DNA of 64,000 nt from Cladopsammia gracilis. Its lineage: Eukaryota > Cnidaria > Anthozoa > Scleractinia > Dendrophylliidae. This document shows positions 51,528 through 62,872 of this stretch, in pieces. The stretch covers positions 1,234,501 through 1,298,500 of the forward strand of contig JAJGOT010000037.1 of assembly GCA_022457155.1 (NCBI GenBank), in the 5' to 3' direction. How positions within the stretch are numbered: the stretch's first letter is position 1; every line of letters begins with the position of its first letter. The position numbers were made by a program, and so were the translations under genes. The notes under the pieces were generated by a model. It was not told where the DNA came from. It made no database searches and saw only the letters and a program-made list of their open reading frames with translations.

Positions 51528-52108
51528 TTTCTTTCCAATGACATTTTTGTGAAGATTGTTTGGATTATTTTTTCTTGTTTCGCCCGTCTGGATGGAGTTT
51601 TGAGCAGTTTGAAATCATCTTCATTGGGGCTGAAACCGTTCTTCTTCAACAGGGCGAAAAGAACTTGATTGCAATTGAGAAACTTGTCTCTGCTGAGAAA
51701 CTTGTCTCTGCTGAGATGAAGGTCATTATATGCAAGTGAAAAATATTTAAAGTCGTCAATGAGAAATTTTTCCAGATGCTCATAATCATTTCCGTCGTGA
51801 CCTGTTATATGATTGAAAATTTCATGATCGCGGCCATTGACTTTTTTCCATTTGGAAGCTTTGACGAAATCCCTGACTTTTTTTCTTGTGATTTCGTCAC
51901 GGGGAATTTGGGAGAGAATTTCTTTTTCATAAAATTCGAGATCTTTGAGTGGAATTTCATTTTTTTTCCCCTGATGTTTCCCCTGATTTTGCCGAATGAT
52001 ATCTTTGAAATGTTCCAGCCTGTCATTTTTGGGAGAATGCCATGTTGTGAGGGTTTCTCGAATAATTTCAGGAGTGAAATCGATTTCTTCTTCTTCGGAA
52101 TCAGACAT
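51347..52108 (-). CDS. Minus-strand protein at the right end, 253 aa, unknown
   Basis: ATG at 52108 in AGAAAATG, 33 bp inside the right terminal repeat. Begins SDSEEEEIDF (acidic) then helical charged sequence (LEHFKDIIRQNQGKHQGKKN, SKWKKVNGRDHEIFNHITG). A perfect 18-bp tandem duplication (LSRDKF twice) lies near residue 132. The C-terminal third, from about 51,540 leftward, is lower complexity and overlaps the acidic ORF, so the real gene may end or shift there. Family not recognised. Confidence 0.5.
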   Translation of the reverse strand: MSDSEEEEIDFTPEIIRETLTTWHSPKNDRLEHFKDIIRQNQGKHQGKKNEIPLKDLEFYEKEILSQIPRDEITRKKVRDFVKASKWKKVNGRDHEIFNHITGHDGNDYEHLEKFLIDDFKYFSLAYNDLHLSRDKFLSRDKFLNCNQVLFALLKKNGFSPNEDDFKLLKTPSRRAKQEKIIQTIFTKMSLERKWILKKHFPMKLSEAKPVTMKIVPLAQRKKQEAKMKPQQPLTRNLLFLIRRWRKQNKRSV

Positions 52109-52140
52109 TTTCTTTGCCTGGGGAAAAGATTTTGGGATTT

Positions 52141-52281
52141 GAAAAGAATTTTTTTGTGCGGAAATTCAGCGGAGAAATCTTGAAAATGGACAATTTCAAG
52201 ATTTGATTTTGTGTGGAAATTCAGCGGAGAAATCTTGAAAATGGCAAATTTCAAGATTTTTTCTTGTGGTCATTTTAGCTC
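52141..52281 (-). repeat. Right subterminal inverted repeat
   Basis: Reverse complement of 32,476-32,618, including two tandem AATCTTGAAAT-type stem-loops. The first base next to the palindrome differs between ends (A versus G). Confidence 0.85.
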
Positions 52282-52561
52282 AGTAGGTGGTAAAAGCAAC
52301 TTCTGAGACACCCTCAGATTCCCCCTGAATTTCACACAAACATTTCAAACTCAACAAATCTCAAAAAATCCAACAATTTCCGCCCGTTTTCACACAACTC
52401 ACAAACTTTTCAAATCTGCTCAAACTCATCAGAATTGTGTGGATTCTGTTGATTTGGACTGATAAAAAATAATTTGTGAATTGTTGAAATCTACAGGGAA
52501 TATTTGTGTGAAATTCAGGGGGAATTTGAGGGTGTCTCAGAAGTTGCTTTTACCACCTACT
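52282..52561 (+). repeat. Right terminal palindrome, identical and same orientation as the left
   Basis: All 280 bases match 32,196-32,475 read on the same strand. Since the arms are palindromic, both element ends still present inverted AGTAGGTGG termini to the integrase. Confidence 0.93.
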
Positions 52562-52567
52562 TGCCCA
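52562..52567 (+). repeat. Right target-site duplication TGCCCA
   Basis: Exact copy of 32,190-32,195 directly after the terminal ACCTACT. Confidence 0.93.
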
Positions 52568-53721
52568 CGGAAGCTGATCTGTCTGATTGATCAAACTATT
52601 CATTCCTCTCCTCATGTTCTTGACAGAAGCAACATCAGTCTGGCGCAGTAAACGCTCCTCACCTTCACAAATACACCACTGACAAATTATTATAATTCAA
52701 GTTCTGTTACATGTATGCATCCTTTTATTCTTCTGGATCAACTAGTTCTTTGAAAACTCACAATTGGTTGAAAGTTATCAGTTTTTCATTAAATCTGAGA
52801 AACTGTGAATTTTAAGGCATTATGATGTTTTTAATGACTGGGTACCGACGGATGTTTCCCGAGAATCTCGATCTTTCCCGAGACGAAGTCGAGGGAAACA
52901 TCGAGATTCGAGGGTAACAAAATTCATTGTTTCCCAAAAGATCAGTCATTAAGTGATTTGTTATATAGTAACACACACACACACACACAAAAAAACACAA
53001 CACAAGACAGTTTGAAAAACGCGCCGAGCACTCGATCCATCATAATCATGCCACCTTTTGTCACGGTCTGATCACGGTCTGATCACGTGCGCTAGCGGGC
53101 AACAGTGCAATCATAACTTATGTTACCCTCTGACATCAAAATTGTTGCCCGCTTTCGCAAATGTTGCCCGCTTAGCACAATTGGTGGGAAACAGTTTGTT
53201 TGTTAGATGTCATGTGACGATGAATCAACCAATCAACGCGCGCGTTGTATTGACAAAAACTCCAGCTATATAACAATATGTTATATTTTTACTACACACA
53301 TATATATATTGCATTTTAGAACTAGAGAACCCTTCTGTAAATCAATTGACTTGGTGAAGTTGCCTTTCCTACTAAAGATTGATTATTATGATTATTATCA
53401 TTCAATAAAGCAGTTTCACATGCGAAATGACGATCAACTCATCTTCGGAGCACCTTCCTCTACAAAGCATTGCTGCTAGACAGCCACAACTCTTCAAGTT
53501 GGAGCTCATTATATACATTTCACAAAACTAATGATAATTTGTTTTGTCGACCATCACAATATTTTTAGCTGAAATTTTGTTTGTAGTTGCTTTTTTACGT
53601 ATTGAAGCTTATGACAGGAGATTTTGAGGTCGCTATTTAATTGTTTGTTACCAAAAACATATTTCTGGAAAAACGAGACATTTAAAAATACAAGCGAGAT
53701 CCTGCCAATATATATCCACAA
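52568..53721. other. Host flank right of the Polinton; repeats only
   Basis: No gene recognised. At 52,850-52,920 an inverted GGAAACAT/CTCGAT hairpin, then an (AC)n tract at 52,970-52,988, and at 53,090-53,180 three GTTGCCCGCT-like words typical of a degraded repeat. Confidence 0.45.
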
Positions 53722-54196
53722 TTTAAGGTGGCTCCAAGTAGTTTTTTTTTGGGTCACACTTCCCTTTTTGAATGCGCTTATACATAATCTTACTTTAGCT
53801 CAATGAATCTGAATTTGATACCAGATATTAGGCTTAGATGAAAGTTTTGGATTATGTTCTTTTTATGCTAATCAGCGTTTCCATAGCAACGGTAAACAAA
53901 CATGGCGAAAAACAGTATTTCGTAATTATCTTTCGATTTTGGGGCTACCCGCGATAAGCGAATAAATGCGCTATAATCTTCACAGTATAGCACACTAAAT
54001 GAGAAAATTTCAAACAAATTAAACTTTTCGATTTTGAATAAATCGCTGAAACATTTTTAACACGTGTTTTTTCATGTTTGAAATATAAGCGGTCAAAACA
54101 TTCCACAGGTTTCACAAATTATCATTAAGTTACACAAAATTAAAGTTTCCTCAGACTTAAATTATTACTCCCTGCAAGTAGCTCTGACTAACTCCT

Positions 54197-54299
54197 CGGC
54201 AGTAAAGAGATCGAGCTTTTCATTCAAATGCAGGTTTTCTTGACGTTTTCACTCTTTTTAAACTGCATTTGAATGATAAGCTCGATCTCTATTGCCGCG
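54197..54299. repeat. ~100-bp hairpin with ~38-bp arms
   Basis: CGGCAGTAAAGAGATCGAGC at the left is matched by GCTCGATCTCTATTGCCG at the right, with CATTCAAATGCAG / CTGCATTTGAATG inside and a short loop. Confidence 0.85.
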
Positions 54300-56857
54300 G
54301 AATTAGGCCCGGTCCACACGTATCCGGATATTTTTTAATCCACAACTTTTTTGTTGCGGATTGGCCTTCCGTCCACACGTATCCGGTGAAATCGGCTAAC
54401 GAATCCGCAACTTTTTAAATCCGCTCTCCAGAGTGGAAATTTTTGAATACGCTACGAGTACGGCATCGTGTGGACGGTCGAATCCGGATATTTTTTAATA
54501 CGCTGACGTAACATTATCGGATCCAGTCTTTAACCGCTCGACTATTCAACAAGGTCGTTGCATCACTTCTACTTGGACTTATTGAATAGAGAGTTTAAGA
54601 GCGACGGTCAGGAAAAATCGAGCAATGTCCAAATTTTCTGGCGACACTTGGGAAATCGATTTATTTCATCTTTTGTCCTGAGTTAACCTTCAGGTGGGTA
54701 AGTAACGTGGTGTAGTTTATATTTGCTAGCAATACTTATGTTTTGAGAAAATTGGGAAAATCGATCATAGCGGCGTTAACTGGAAAATAACTGAATTTTA
54801 AAACTGGAAAATCATCATTTTTAAAATGTTCGCGTTTGTTTAAGAAGAAGCGTACGGAAATCGGGATACTTTATATCGAAAGAGGATCTTTTTCTGATAT
54901 CATATACGGTGAATTTGTTGTTCTAGTTATACCTGGCAAATTCAAACACTTCAAAATTAACGGCATGTTTTTGCAGCTAAGGAATTCTGTAATATAATGT
55001 CAAAGGTCAAGCGCACGTTTTAGTATGTGGTATAACTCAAAATTTTCTCAAACTTGGACTTTCATTACTTAAGACCTTGATGTAGTTCATACCTTAAAAC
55101 CAAGCTGGGTTCTCCATTGAGATTTTCACAAAACGTTGTTAAAGTTGACGAATTTCGACCGGGATGTTGTTTGGCAGGATCGGGTTACTTTAAGTGGCTT
55201 GCGAACAAACCACTGAGCATGACAAGCAACCGTCAATATTAAACAGCTTCAATGCTTTCATAATGCTCCTAACTTGCTTTTTGTGATGTTTTCTGCTTTA
55301 TCCTCCTTTTGTTTTTCACCATAACTGACAGAAGAAGTAACAAGTTAAAGATTCAAACTTGTTGTTGTCTTGACATATGTTGCGTGACAGCGAATATGCA
55401 AATTAGTATGCGCGTGAGACGGGGGAGGGCCGGGGTGGAGGGTGGTTTGTTAAGTGTGGAGGGGAAGGGATGTCGGGACAGCGAGAACTAGTCTTCTATT
55501 TATGGAATACTTTGTTTTGACGACCCAAGAATCACTGTTTCAGTCGTGGCTTTATTTGGCACATTCTGTAATCAAAAGTACTAATAACGGCTCTTACTCC
55601 TCAATAAAACCATGCTCTAATACATTATATCCATACCCATACAAGTCTCATGCCCATACAACTTGATTCTTTTATGCCGAGCGACTTGAGCAACGGAAAC
55701 AATGCGAAAACTATTCAAGTTTGCACTCGCAGCTTGTGTTACAATTTTGGTGTGAGACAAGATGCAAGAAACACTGTCCAGTGCAACATCACATGGGATT
55801 GAAGCTTAAAAGAAATGAGAGCTGGGACTGAAAAAAATGTCGTCAAATTCGAACTCGAGCACCCTCCACATAGACAATGAGCGGATGAGCTAAAATTCGT
55901 TAAGTGTAAAGTTCAATCTATTATTGCTGAGATAAAAGAGAGGTCATCATTGGCTTGAAGTTTTGAGTTTCTTGTTAAAATATCACCTGAGTAAGCTTCT
56001 GTTCTAGTCTTGGCAAATCCTGTTTCGTATAGACCGTATAGTGCCTCCCTTGTTCCACAGACCAGGGGCCAGTTGCATAAAACTTAACGCCAGACGTAAC
56101 AGCTAACGTCGGACGTTCAGCCCAGTCAAAGCTACTATTTTAACGTCAGACTTTAGCAGTTACTTCCGACGTTAAGTTCTATGCAACTGGCGCCAGAGTC
56201 TGAGTCTCTCATTTCTCTCAGAGATATTCAGAGTAACTGATCACGTGAGCGCGCATGAAATCTCCTGGGGATTTCGCGCGCGCTCTCGTTATACTCGGTC
56301 GATTATCCCCTACACGACGATATTGACGTTAATTTATGCACTCTTGCGATCAATTTTTGCAAAGACTCGTTGTGTCATTAATTATTCTCTAGTGCACAGC
56401 CACTTAGCTTCAGTATCACATTAGTAGAACATGTCATTGATATTTTGAAGAGAACAACTAAGAAAAACCACATCTCGTTTTGTGCGCGTGGCCGGCTTTA
56501 ATTGTTTTCAACCGGAAGGGTTACCGGGCGGTAGTCTCTTCTTCCTCTTAGCGATTTCTACTGTGTGAGTCGCACGAAAATTTCCTCCCACACGTGCTCC
56601 CACTTTCTCCCACTTGTATCCTAGCGGCAGGCGATTTTCGCATGCCTTCGCGTGTTTTGGTCGCTCATCCATCTCTGAAAGAAAATAAAGTGTACTCAGT
56701 CCTATTTAAGGTTAATGCGAAAAACGGAAATCGCGTCATTTTCCAACAAAAAGAATCAGAGCAGGGAGATCACGCGAGACCTGATCATGTTAATTTACTG
56801 CTGACATCAGCAGCTGCTACAAAACGTGGACAGTTTGTCAATGTAACAACTGTTATC

Positions 56858-57300
56858 TCACTGACGTCTATATCGAAGTGCTCGCACAATCTCCTGAGCA
56901 TTGGTATGCCAGATTTGTTCAGTTTGCCTTGCTTTAACAAGGTCACAGATATTACGACAGTCAAACACAATTGGATGTTGTAACGAAACTTCCCACCGCA
57001 GTTCTTTTGTTAGGTCTTCAAGCCTACTCTCGAACTCCGCGGCCTCGTCGTCATTTTCGTCTATACCATCCTTGTCCAGTAAGCTCTTTTTGGTAGAAAG
57101 GCGACTGAAAAAGCTGGTTATTTGTTGGCTGGTAAGGAATTCATCGCTGCTGAATAATCGTTCTCCGTCACTTCCTGTTGCCTGTATCATATCTCTTACA
57201 ACAACATCTGGACCAGCTTTGCGACCCGTGTTCTCACCAATATTGCCGGAACGTTGTTGTTTTAACAGTACTCTTAAAAGTACTCTTTCTGTCTTGCATT
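56858..57300 (-). pseudogene. Degraded transposon-associated ORF, C-terminal part
   Basis: A minus frame containing NIGENTGRKAGPDVVVRDMI, then SSDEFLTSQQITSFFSRLST. I recall this RDM...FL(T)SxQIxSFFSRL motif from an ORF repeated many times in cnidarian genomes, generally as the C-terminal part of one protein. It continues into non-conserved sequence and a stop. Together with 58,174-58,608 upstream on the same strand it looks like one broken gene of a mobile element. The superfamily is not certain. Confidence 0.45.
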
Positions 57301-57519
57301 AAAACGTGTTATTCGTATCTGGGATGATCTCAATGCCCAGCCCAATGGGAGAGTAGACTGTAGTGGCGCTTCTTAGGCACTTCCTGGACATTTCGTACAC
57401 AGGGGACGCCCACCGTTTGAACATCTAGTCTCTCTGCATATCCATAGACGGCTTGGTCTAGGAGTGGTTCTCGTTCGAGAGCAAGGGTGTGTTTCCCAGA
57501 GACACAACTTTATTACAAT

Positions 57520-57640
57520 TAGAGACAGAGACAGCAACTTTATTACAATTATTATTACAATTACAAATACAAATACAATTACAATTAATAAGTTATTATT
57601 ATAATAAATAAATACATAAATAAATAAATAAAGTAAACTA
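57520..57640 (+). repeat. Low-complexity A/T-rich (ATTACA/ATAA)n tract
   Basis: Tandem ATTATTACAATTAC and AAATAAATAAAT words lie between the two halves of the decayed ORF. Confidence 0.8.
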
Positions 57641-58173
57641 AAAGGAAAAAAGGAAATTTTCCACGCAACCCGCGGTTAGCTTTGGCTAATCGAGGCGGGA
57701 GGTGAGGACAAGAAGTGCTGTTGCAGATTTGAGTAAAGTTGGTAACACTTCATACATCTCTCTTCTGGGCATGAAAAGAGACGAGCATATGGGCTTTTCT
57801 GTTTCTGTTTCTGTTTCTCCACTCGAGCTTTTACTGGAACCATCTTCCTCGCTTTCCTGTCTAGGGACAGTTTGCGCTTGGAGTTACAGGGGTGAAATTC
57901 CCTGTAATAACTTCTTTATTTAGTCAGTTAAGCATGGAATTTCTGAATTTTACAGACGCATTCAGCTTCTCGCAAGGAATGCGTTTTCCCTGGCCAATTC
58001 CTTCCAAAGCGTAATAATTGTCATTGTATTCTCCTAAACTGCCTAAGGGTTGATGTTTAAAGAGGCTCTAGCTGTGTAGGGCCCACATGAAGTAACCCGG
58101 ACCGACGACATTCCACCGGATGACGATATGGCTTCTTTCATTTCATCCGACGTTTCGATTTTGTTTCCGGAAT

Positions 58174-58608
58174 TCAGGAATTTATAACTGCTCTGGATTT
58201 TATAGCTGCAGACTTCCTGTTACAGGCCCCCTTCTCCACCCTGTGGGTCACAGAAATGTATGCGCTTGACAATCGCACCATGAACGGCTTTTCAACTATA
58301 CATGCAAGGCTGATTGTGTTACTGCAAAAATGAGAATAATAACAACCAGCATTGTCTTGCCAGTAGTACACATATTGTAACTGTGGTATAACAACCTTCA
58401 AATCTCTGAGGACGTCAGCCAGAAAAGAGAGCACAGTACAGCTATCTTGGCCACAACTTCTAAACACATGGCATAGTGTGAGGGTTTCGTACTTTCCATT
58501 ACTGGTACTTCCCTTTCGCATGGCCACAGTCACTTCCCAGGGAATGCCACGTTTCCCAAACCGATCAGTTTGGCTTTCCCGGTATTTTCGAGGAATAAAC
58601 CATGGCAT
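58174..58608 (-). pseudogene. Degraded transposon-associated ORF, central part
   Basis: A minus frame with MPWFIPRKYRESQTDRFGKR, GIPWEVTVAMRKG, CHVFRSCGQDSCTVLSFLAD and YVYYWQDNAGCYYS. The QTDxFGKRGIPW and YYxQDNAGCY words are typical of a protein repeated across cnidarian genomes, probably transposon-encoded with an acidic catalytic residue in DNAGCY. The reading frame changes soon after CYYS, so it is broken. Identification rests on memory of the motif, not a search. Confidence 0.5.
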
Positions 58609-58629
58609 GGCCCAATCCTGTATAACTGA

Positions 58630-60590
58630 TGTGTCGTCCAGATGTTAAAGGATGTCTAATCTTGCTTTATCTTGGTTTACCGAACACAACGAAACTAATG
58701 CGATTTCCAGGCAATTACATCACGTTTTGCATTTCCGGCCATAAAGACAAGTTCATCGTGTATTTGGCCCTTTATTATTGGAAAGATCTTCAAGACCCAT
58801 CCCGTAGAGAAGGATATAACAACTGTTCCCAGAATAAGTTTAATTTCAGTTTCTACCCCCTAACGTCGGTTTATTGACAAGGAAGACTTGACTGTGTGAC
58901 CTGCGATGTCCCTTTTGCTGTTTAGAAATGGAATAACCTCAGCTGATCTGCTCCTATCTCTAGGGTCATAAGAGCAAGAAACTCCAACTAAAGAACTAAA
59001 AGACGGCATTTTACGTCCATGATGACAAAAAGATAGCAAAGCAAATTAAGTCCAATTTACTTTCAAGCTTCGCTAATTAAATTTATCCCATTTTTAGATT
59101 TAATGTACTAATTCAATTTATTTACTTCAGTAAACAGCAATGCGATATCTAAGTCATTTTTCCTAGTTTGTAGAAAAAAAATTCTGTTAAAGTATTGAAG
59201 TATAAGCATCTATACGACCTTTATTTTGGTGTACATTCTACCAAAGGCATAAGCAAAAAAGTTAAAAAGTTAAACAGGTTTATGTCATCTGAGACCAGAT
59301 CCAACTGAACTGCATCCCGATATTTATTCCTGATTAGTGACAAATCTTATCAACGGTGAAAAATTCCACCGCCCAAGTGAGAAAAAAACAACATCATTCC
59401 CTTGTCAGTCCAAAGCCTTTATTGTATTTTAAAAAGAGAACGAATAAGTGCTCAAAACGAAATCGTTTTCAGTACGCTTTTCGTCGTGGCGGATATGTAA
59501 AAAACCCAGCTTGGTGTCACGGTAACGCAACAACCGTTGTTTACTCGCCGTTGTAGAAATTTTAAACGAATTATGGTTTATTTCAAAAGCGTCGTGTGAA
59601 GCACTGTGAAAAAAACCCAAGCTGATTCTAATACATTATCAAGAACAACCTTTAATTACTCCAATGAAACAGTTTAAGAAAAAATCTGAATTATGTATAC
59701 CACATAGCGAGAAACACATTTGAATTTTAACGGTAATTGCGGGATCTTTTCCGTTTAAAAATAAAGCAATTTCCTGCGCATTTTTTGCTTTTATAAACAA
59801 CAGTAAAGTAAAGTTATATATTTGTTCTAATTGTGAGGCACTTCCACTATTAATAAACGGTATAATAATCCTTAGGATTTTATTTTCTTGAAGAAGAGAC
59901 TTGCGTGCGGGTACTTTCGGGATCGTTGCGGGTCAAATTTGTTTTTCTCAGTTTTCTCAGAAATAATGCGTTCCTGAAGAAAATGAAATACATCAAATTT
60001 CTTCCCTACTCAGTGGCTCTTTGTAAACAGAAAATAAGCGAAACTAATTTGTCGAGTGTTGCCATCGAATGCTCGGTATTTCCTGACCGTCGCTCTTAAG
60101 CAACGACGACGGCAACGCTAAGGAAAACGTCACTTGAAAAAAGGGTTCGCGCTATTTTAAACTACTTTGCAGTTACTTCAATTTGTTTAGTTTGGCTAAT
60201 GTGACTGGATTGTCCAGGAGCTGAATTTGAAGGGACACCTTACTTGTTCAAATGGAGAATGGAATATTAACCGCCGTGTGTTCACGTTCTCCACAAAACC
60301 TCTAATTTGATCATTTGACGTCGTTGTTTTGCAGGGAACGGCAAAGAAATGTACTAAAATGTAAAACGCACGTGCAAGGGTAGTTTTTTGCTCATTAAAC
60401 GTATTGTTTTGTGCCGTTCTCGCTGCCGTCGGCATCGTGGTTGCTTTTAAAGCTCCCTATTTCAAGTCTAATAACGTGTTTACAGTCGAACTTGGTGAAA
60501 GCAATCGAATTTGCCGCCAAACTCGCACAACGCGGCGCACAAAATGTTGGCCTTTGCGCTTACTCTGTTGACAACAATTAAAGAGGTGCC
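58630..60590. other. No gene recognised
   Basis: About 2 kb of AT-rich sequence with only short shadow frames and no domain that I can name. Confidence 0.45.
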
Positions 60591-60732
60591 CTGGGTACTA
60601 GAGCGAATCCAGATACGTGTGGACGGGCAAATACGATTCGAATACGCTACGTGTGGACGCGAATATTTTCTAATCCGTAACAAAAAAAGTTGCGGATTCA
60701 AAAATATCCGGACACGTGTGGACGGGGCCTAA

Positions 60733-61691
60733 GTCAGAGCTATTTGCCGCAACCTTATTAATTGCTATTGTGCTACCAAAAGAATTTTCACGATCGCTTT
60801 GGCAAACGTGTTGTTTCAAAGCGCACAAATATGTAGAATGTAGACAAAAGAGAAAGTTCTGAAATAAACCAGCTGTCAACAAACGGCAATTAAACTTTGG
60901 AAGACGAATGCAAAAGTCCCCAATACTTTTCATTTTATTTCGCGCCCTTAAAATGATTCAATGCACTTGAAATTTACAGAGAAGGTGCATTACATGTTAA
61001 ACTGTAGATCAAAGGATTTTAAAAAAAAATTCATCGACTAGTTTTTAAATGAACGCTTTCCAAACAAACGTTTTACTTCTGTGAGTAGAATGAGCATATT
61101 TAAGACTTTGCTTGTAATCACATTAACTCAAATCAAGATAAAACCTTCAGGGAATGTAGTTTTATGACACATGAATAATATAATTTTATGGTAAAATGAT
61201 TGTTTCAAATTGTCAGGAAAACGCTGGCATCGACGAATTAACAGAAAGTAGTGCGAATTTTAATTTTTTTGATTGAAAATATTCAACCCAATTTGATTCG
61301 AAAACGCTCTCATAGAATTTTTTAAACTTTGCAGTCTTGAAGACTTACATCTAGACTATAAGCGGCATACAGTCGTTTTAAAAGTTTAGGTCTAGATGTT
61401 GAGCAAATTACTAATATGCAAAAACTATGACGTCATCAGATCGTTGTTATGGTAACACCGATGTCAATCAAATCTACATTTTTGGAAAGTCCATTTCAAC
61501 TCTGGTAAATGTGTGAAGCAGCTTGCGTGACCGAGCTCAGACAGCGGAGTATCAGTCGTTCAAAGTTGGGATGTTGTGTCGCCAAAAAGCCCACTCGAGC
61601 CACCTTAATGCAACAATACCAAACTACGAATTTGAATACGTTCCAACGCCTTTGTCATCTGGAGGTGTTGGAATGTATATTAATATATATA
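60733..61691. other. No gene recognised; AT-rich spacer
   Basis: Short frames without motifs. A GAGCCACCTTAA word at about 61,588-61,599 is the inverse of the AAGGTGGCTCC end found at 53,722 and 13,030. Confidence 0.45.
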
Positions 61692-62861
61692 GTTAGGCTT
61701 AGCCTAACAGCGTCGCCCTCTAAAGACCCTATGAACAAGCTTAGCTGAGAGGATACTTAACTTAGGTGAAAGGTCGGAAGCACAAGAATTAAGATTGATG
61801 ACCTGGCTATTTTTTAATTTTAGCAATTCTCAACAGTACATTTCGACCGTACAAAAGTTCACAAAAACAACCTTTTCTCCGTCTAGAATAACTATCACGA
61901 CTATTTTCCGAATAAAATACAGAGGGTCGTGAAGGGGGGTCCTAATCCCATTTCCCAGCAAATTGTTTTTTTTTCAAATCCCAGCTCAAATCCCACAATC
62001 CCAGCCTGTGTTGCTCAAATTGAAATCCCATTCCCATTTTTCTATTGTTTTTGTTTCGTGAATCCCAGTCCCAGTGCACAAAATCCCATTTCCCAGCCTC
62101 TAAAAAAGGCAAATCCCAGCTCCCATTTTACCCCTTCACGACCCTCAATACAGTTGTTGATTGTCAAAAATTGCCCGAGAAACTGATTTGGAAATCAAAA
62201 TTGCAAAAATACACATACATAAGAGCTTAAGCTTATTTGCATAAGGCGACGCGAGTATAAAATCTAAGTGTTGTTTTGTTTGCATAAAATCGCTTTTCAA
62301 TCTATCTAATGAATGAACAAACACATAAAAATGGACAACACAATCTTCTTTCGGAAAATTTTATTCAAATCTCCATTAGTTTATGTTTAAAGCAAACCGT
62401 GTACCATTTATAGCGCATCGAGTTCGAGCTGCCTTGGATGAAATTCAAGTAATCGATACGACTGAATTTAAGAATTTAAAAACAATTCTCCAAAACTACA
62501 CCAGATCACAAAGAAAAAGTCAATCACAGATTGATATCAACACAAATTCCCATCGAAAGATGTAATCTGTATTACCTTTAAGTCCCTCGCTTGCTTGGAA
62601 ATTCTTTAAATCTCCGCTTCTTTGGTTGTGAAATCCGTAATGAAAACAAAGTTAACATCTCGGAGGTTGTGTGGCGTCATACGCGCATGTTTTGCGACGT
62701 CATACGCGCCCGCGAACTAGCCCTGTCCAACACGTCGGGCGGCAGGCGGCACACGCACCCGCGAAACATTGCGCGAGCCATGACCATAATAAATGGCGGA
62801 CATAGGTTTAGTTCTGTGAGTATGGGGCTCCGCGAGGGCCTTCGGCCCGCAGAGCTCCGCT
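61692..62861 (-). repeat. Copy 4 of the ~1.2 kb repeat family, with a nested MITE
   Basis: Starts GTTAGGCTTAGCCTAACAGC, a palindromic end, and closes with GGCCTTCGGCCCGCAGAGCT. Same orientation as copy 2. A MITE interrupts it at 61,922-62,146. Confidence 0.8.
61922..62146. mobile_element. 225-bp MITE inserted in repeat copy 4
   Basis: Terminal inverted repeats GAGGGTCGTGAAGGGG and CCCCTTCACGACCCTC, flanked by a 6-bp target duplication AATACA (61,916-61,921 and 62,147-62,152). The interior is made of degenerate AATCCCA words. Copies 2 and 3 of the host repeat show the uninterrupted site. Confidence 0.88.
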
Positions 62862-62872
62862 ATGACACAAAA

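Larger units (their letters stand above)
32196..52561. mobile_element. Complete Maverick/Polinton (adintovirus-like) element, 20,366 bp
   Basis: Bounded by 6-bp direct repeats TGCCCA and terminal repeats beginning AGTAGGTGG, close to the AG start known for Polintons. Inside are all hallmark genes: protein-primed PolB, rve integrase, packaging ATPase, adenain-like protease, major and minor capsid proteins. Gene order is a leftmost minus-strand polymerase, an early-like plus block (36.4-41.0 kb, broken by a repeat-rich gap), two divergent virion blocks around 44.05 kb, and a minus-strand acidic gene at the right end. The two target copies are identical and the palindromic ends match base for base, so insertion or last copying looks recent, yet polymerase is interrupted. 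The combination of morphogenesis genes implies a virus-like life style; this is family knowledge, not shown by the sequence itself. Confidence 0.96.
54305..60732. mobile_element. Possible 6.4-kb DNA transposon with CCGTCCACACG terminal repeats
   Basis: The left end reads TTAGGCCCGGTCCACACGTA, and the right end is the near complement (ACGTGTGGACGGGGCCTAA). Inner words ATCCGGATATTTTTTAATCC and GCGGATTC...AAATATCCGG also match. A degraded transposon-type ORF lies inside. The alternative is two independent MITEs of one family that happen to face each other. Confidence 0.4.

Noticed and set aside
32196..52561. Bacterial or phage contamination in the assembly
   Set aside because: A target duplication, host-type repeats on both sides and a chromodomain integrase show integration in a eukaryotic chromosome.
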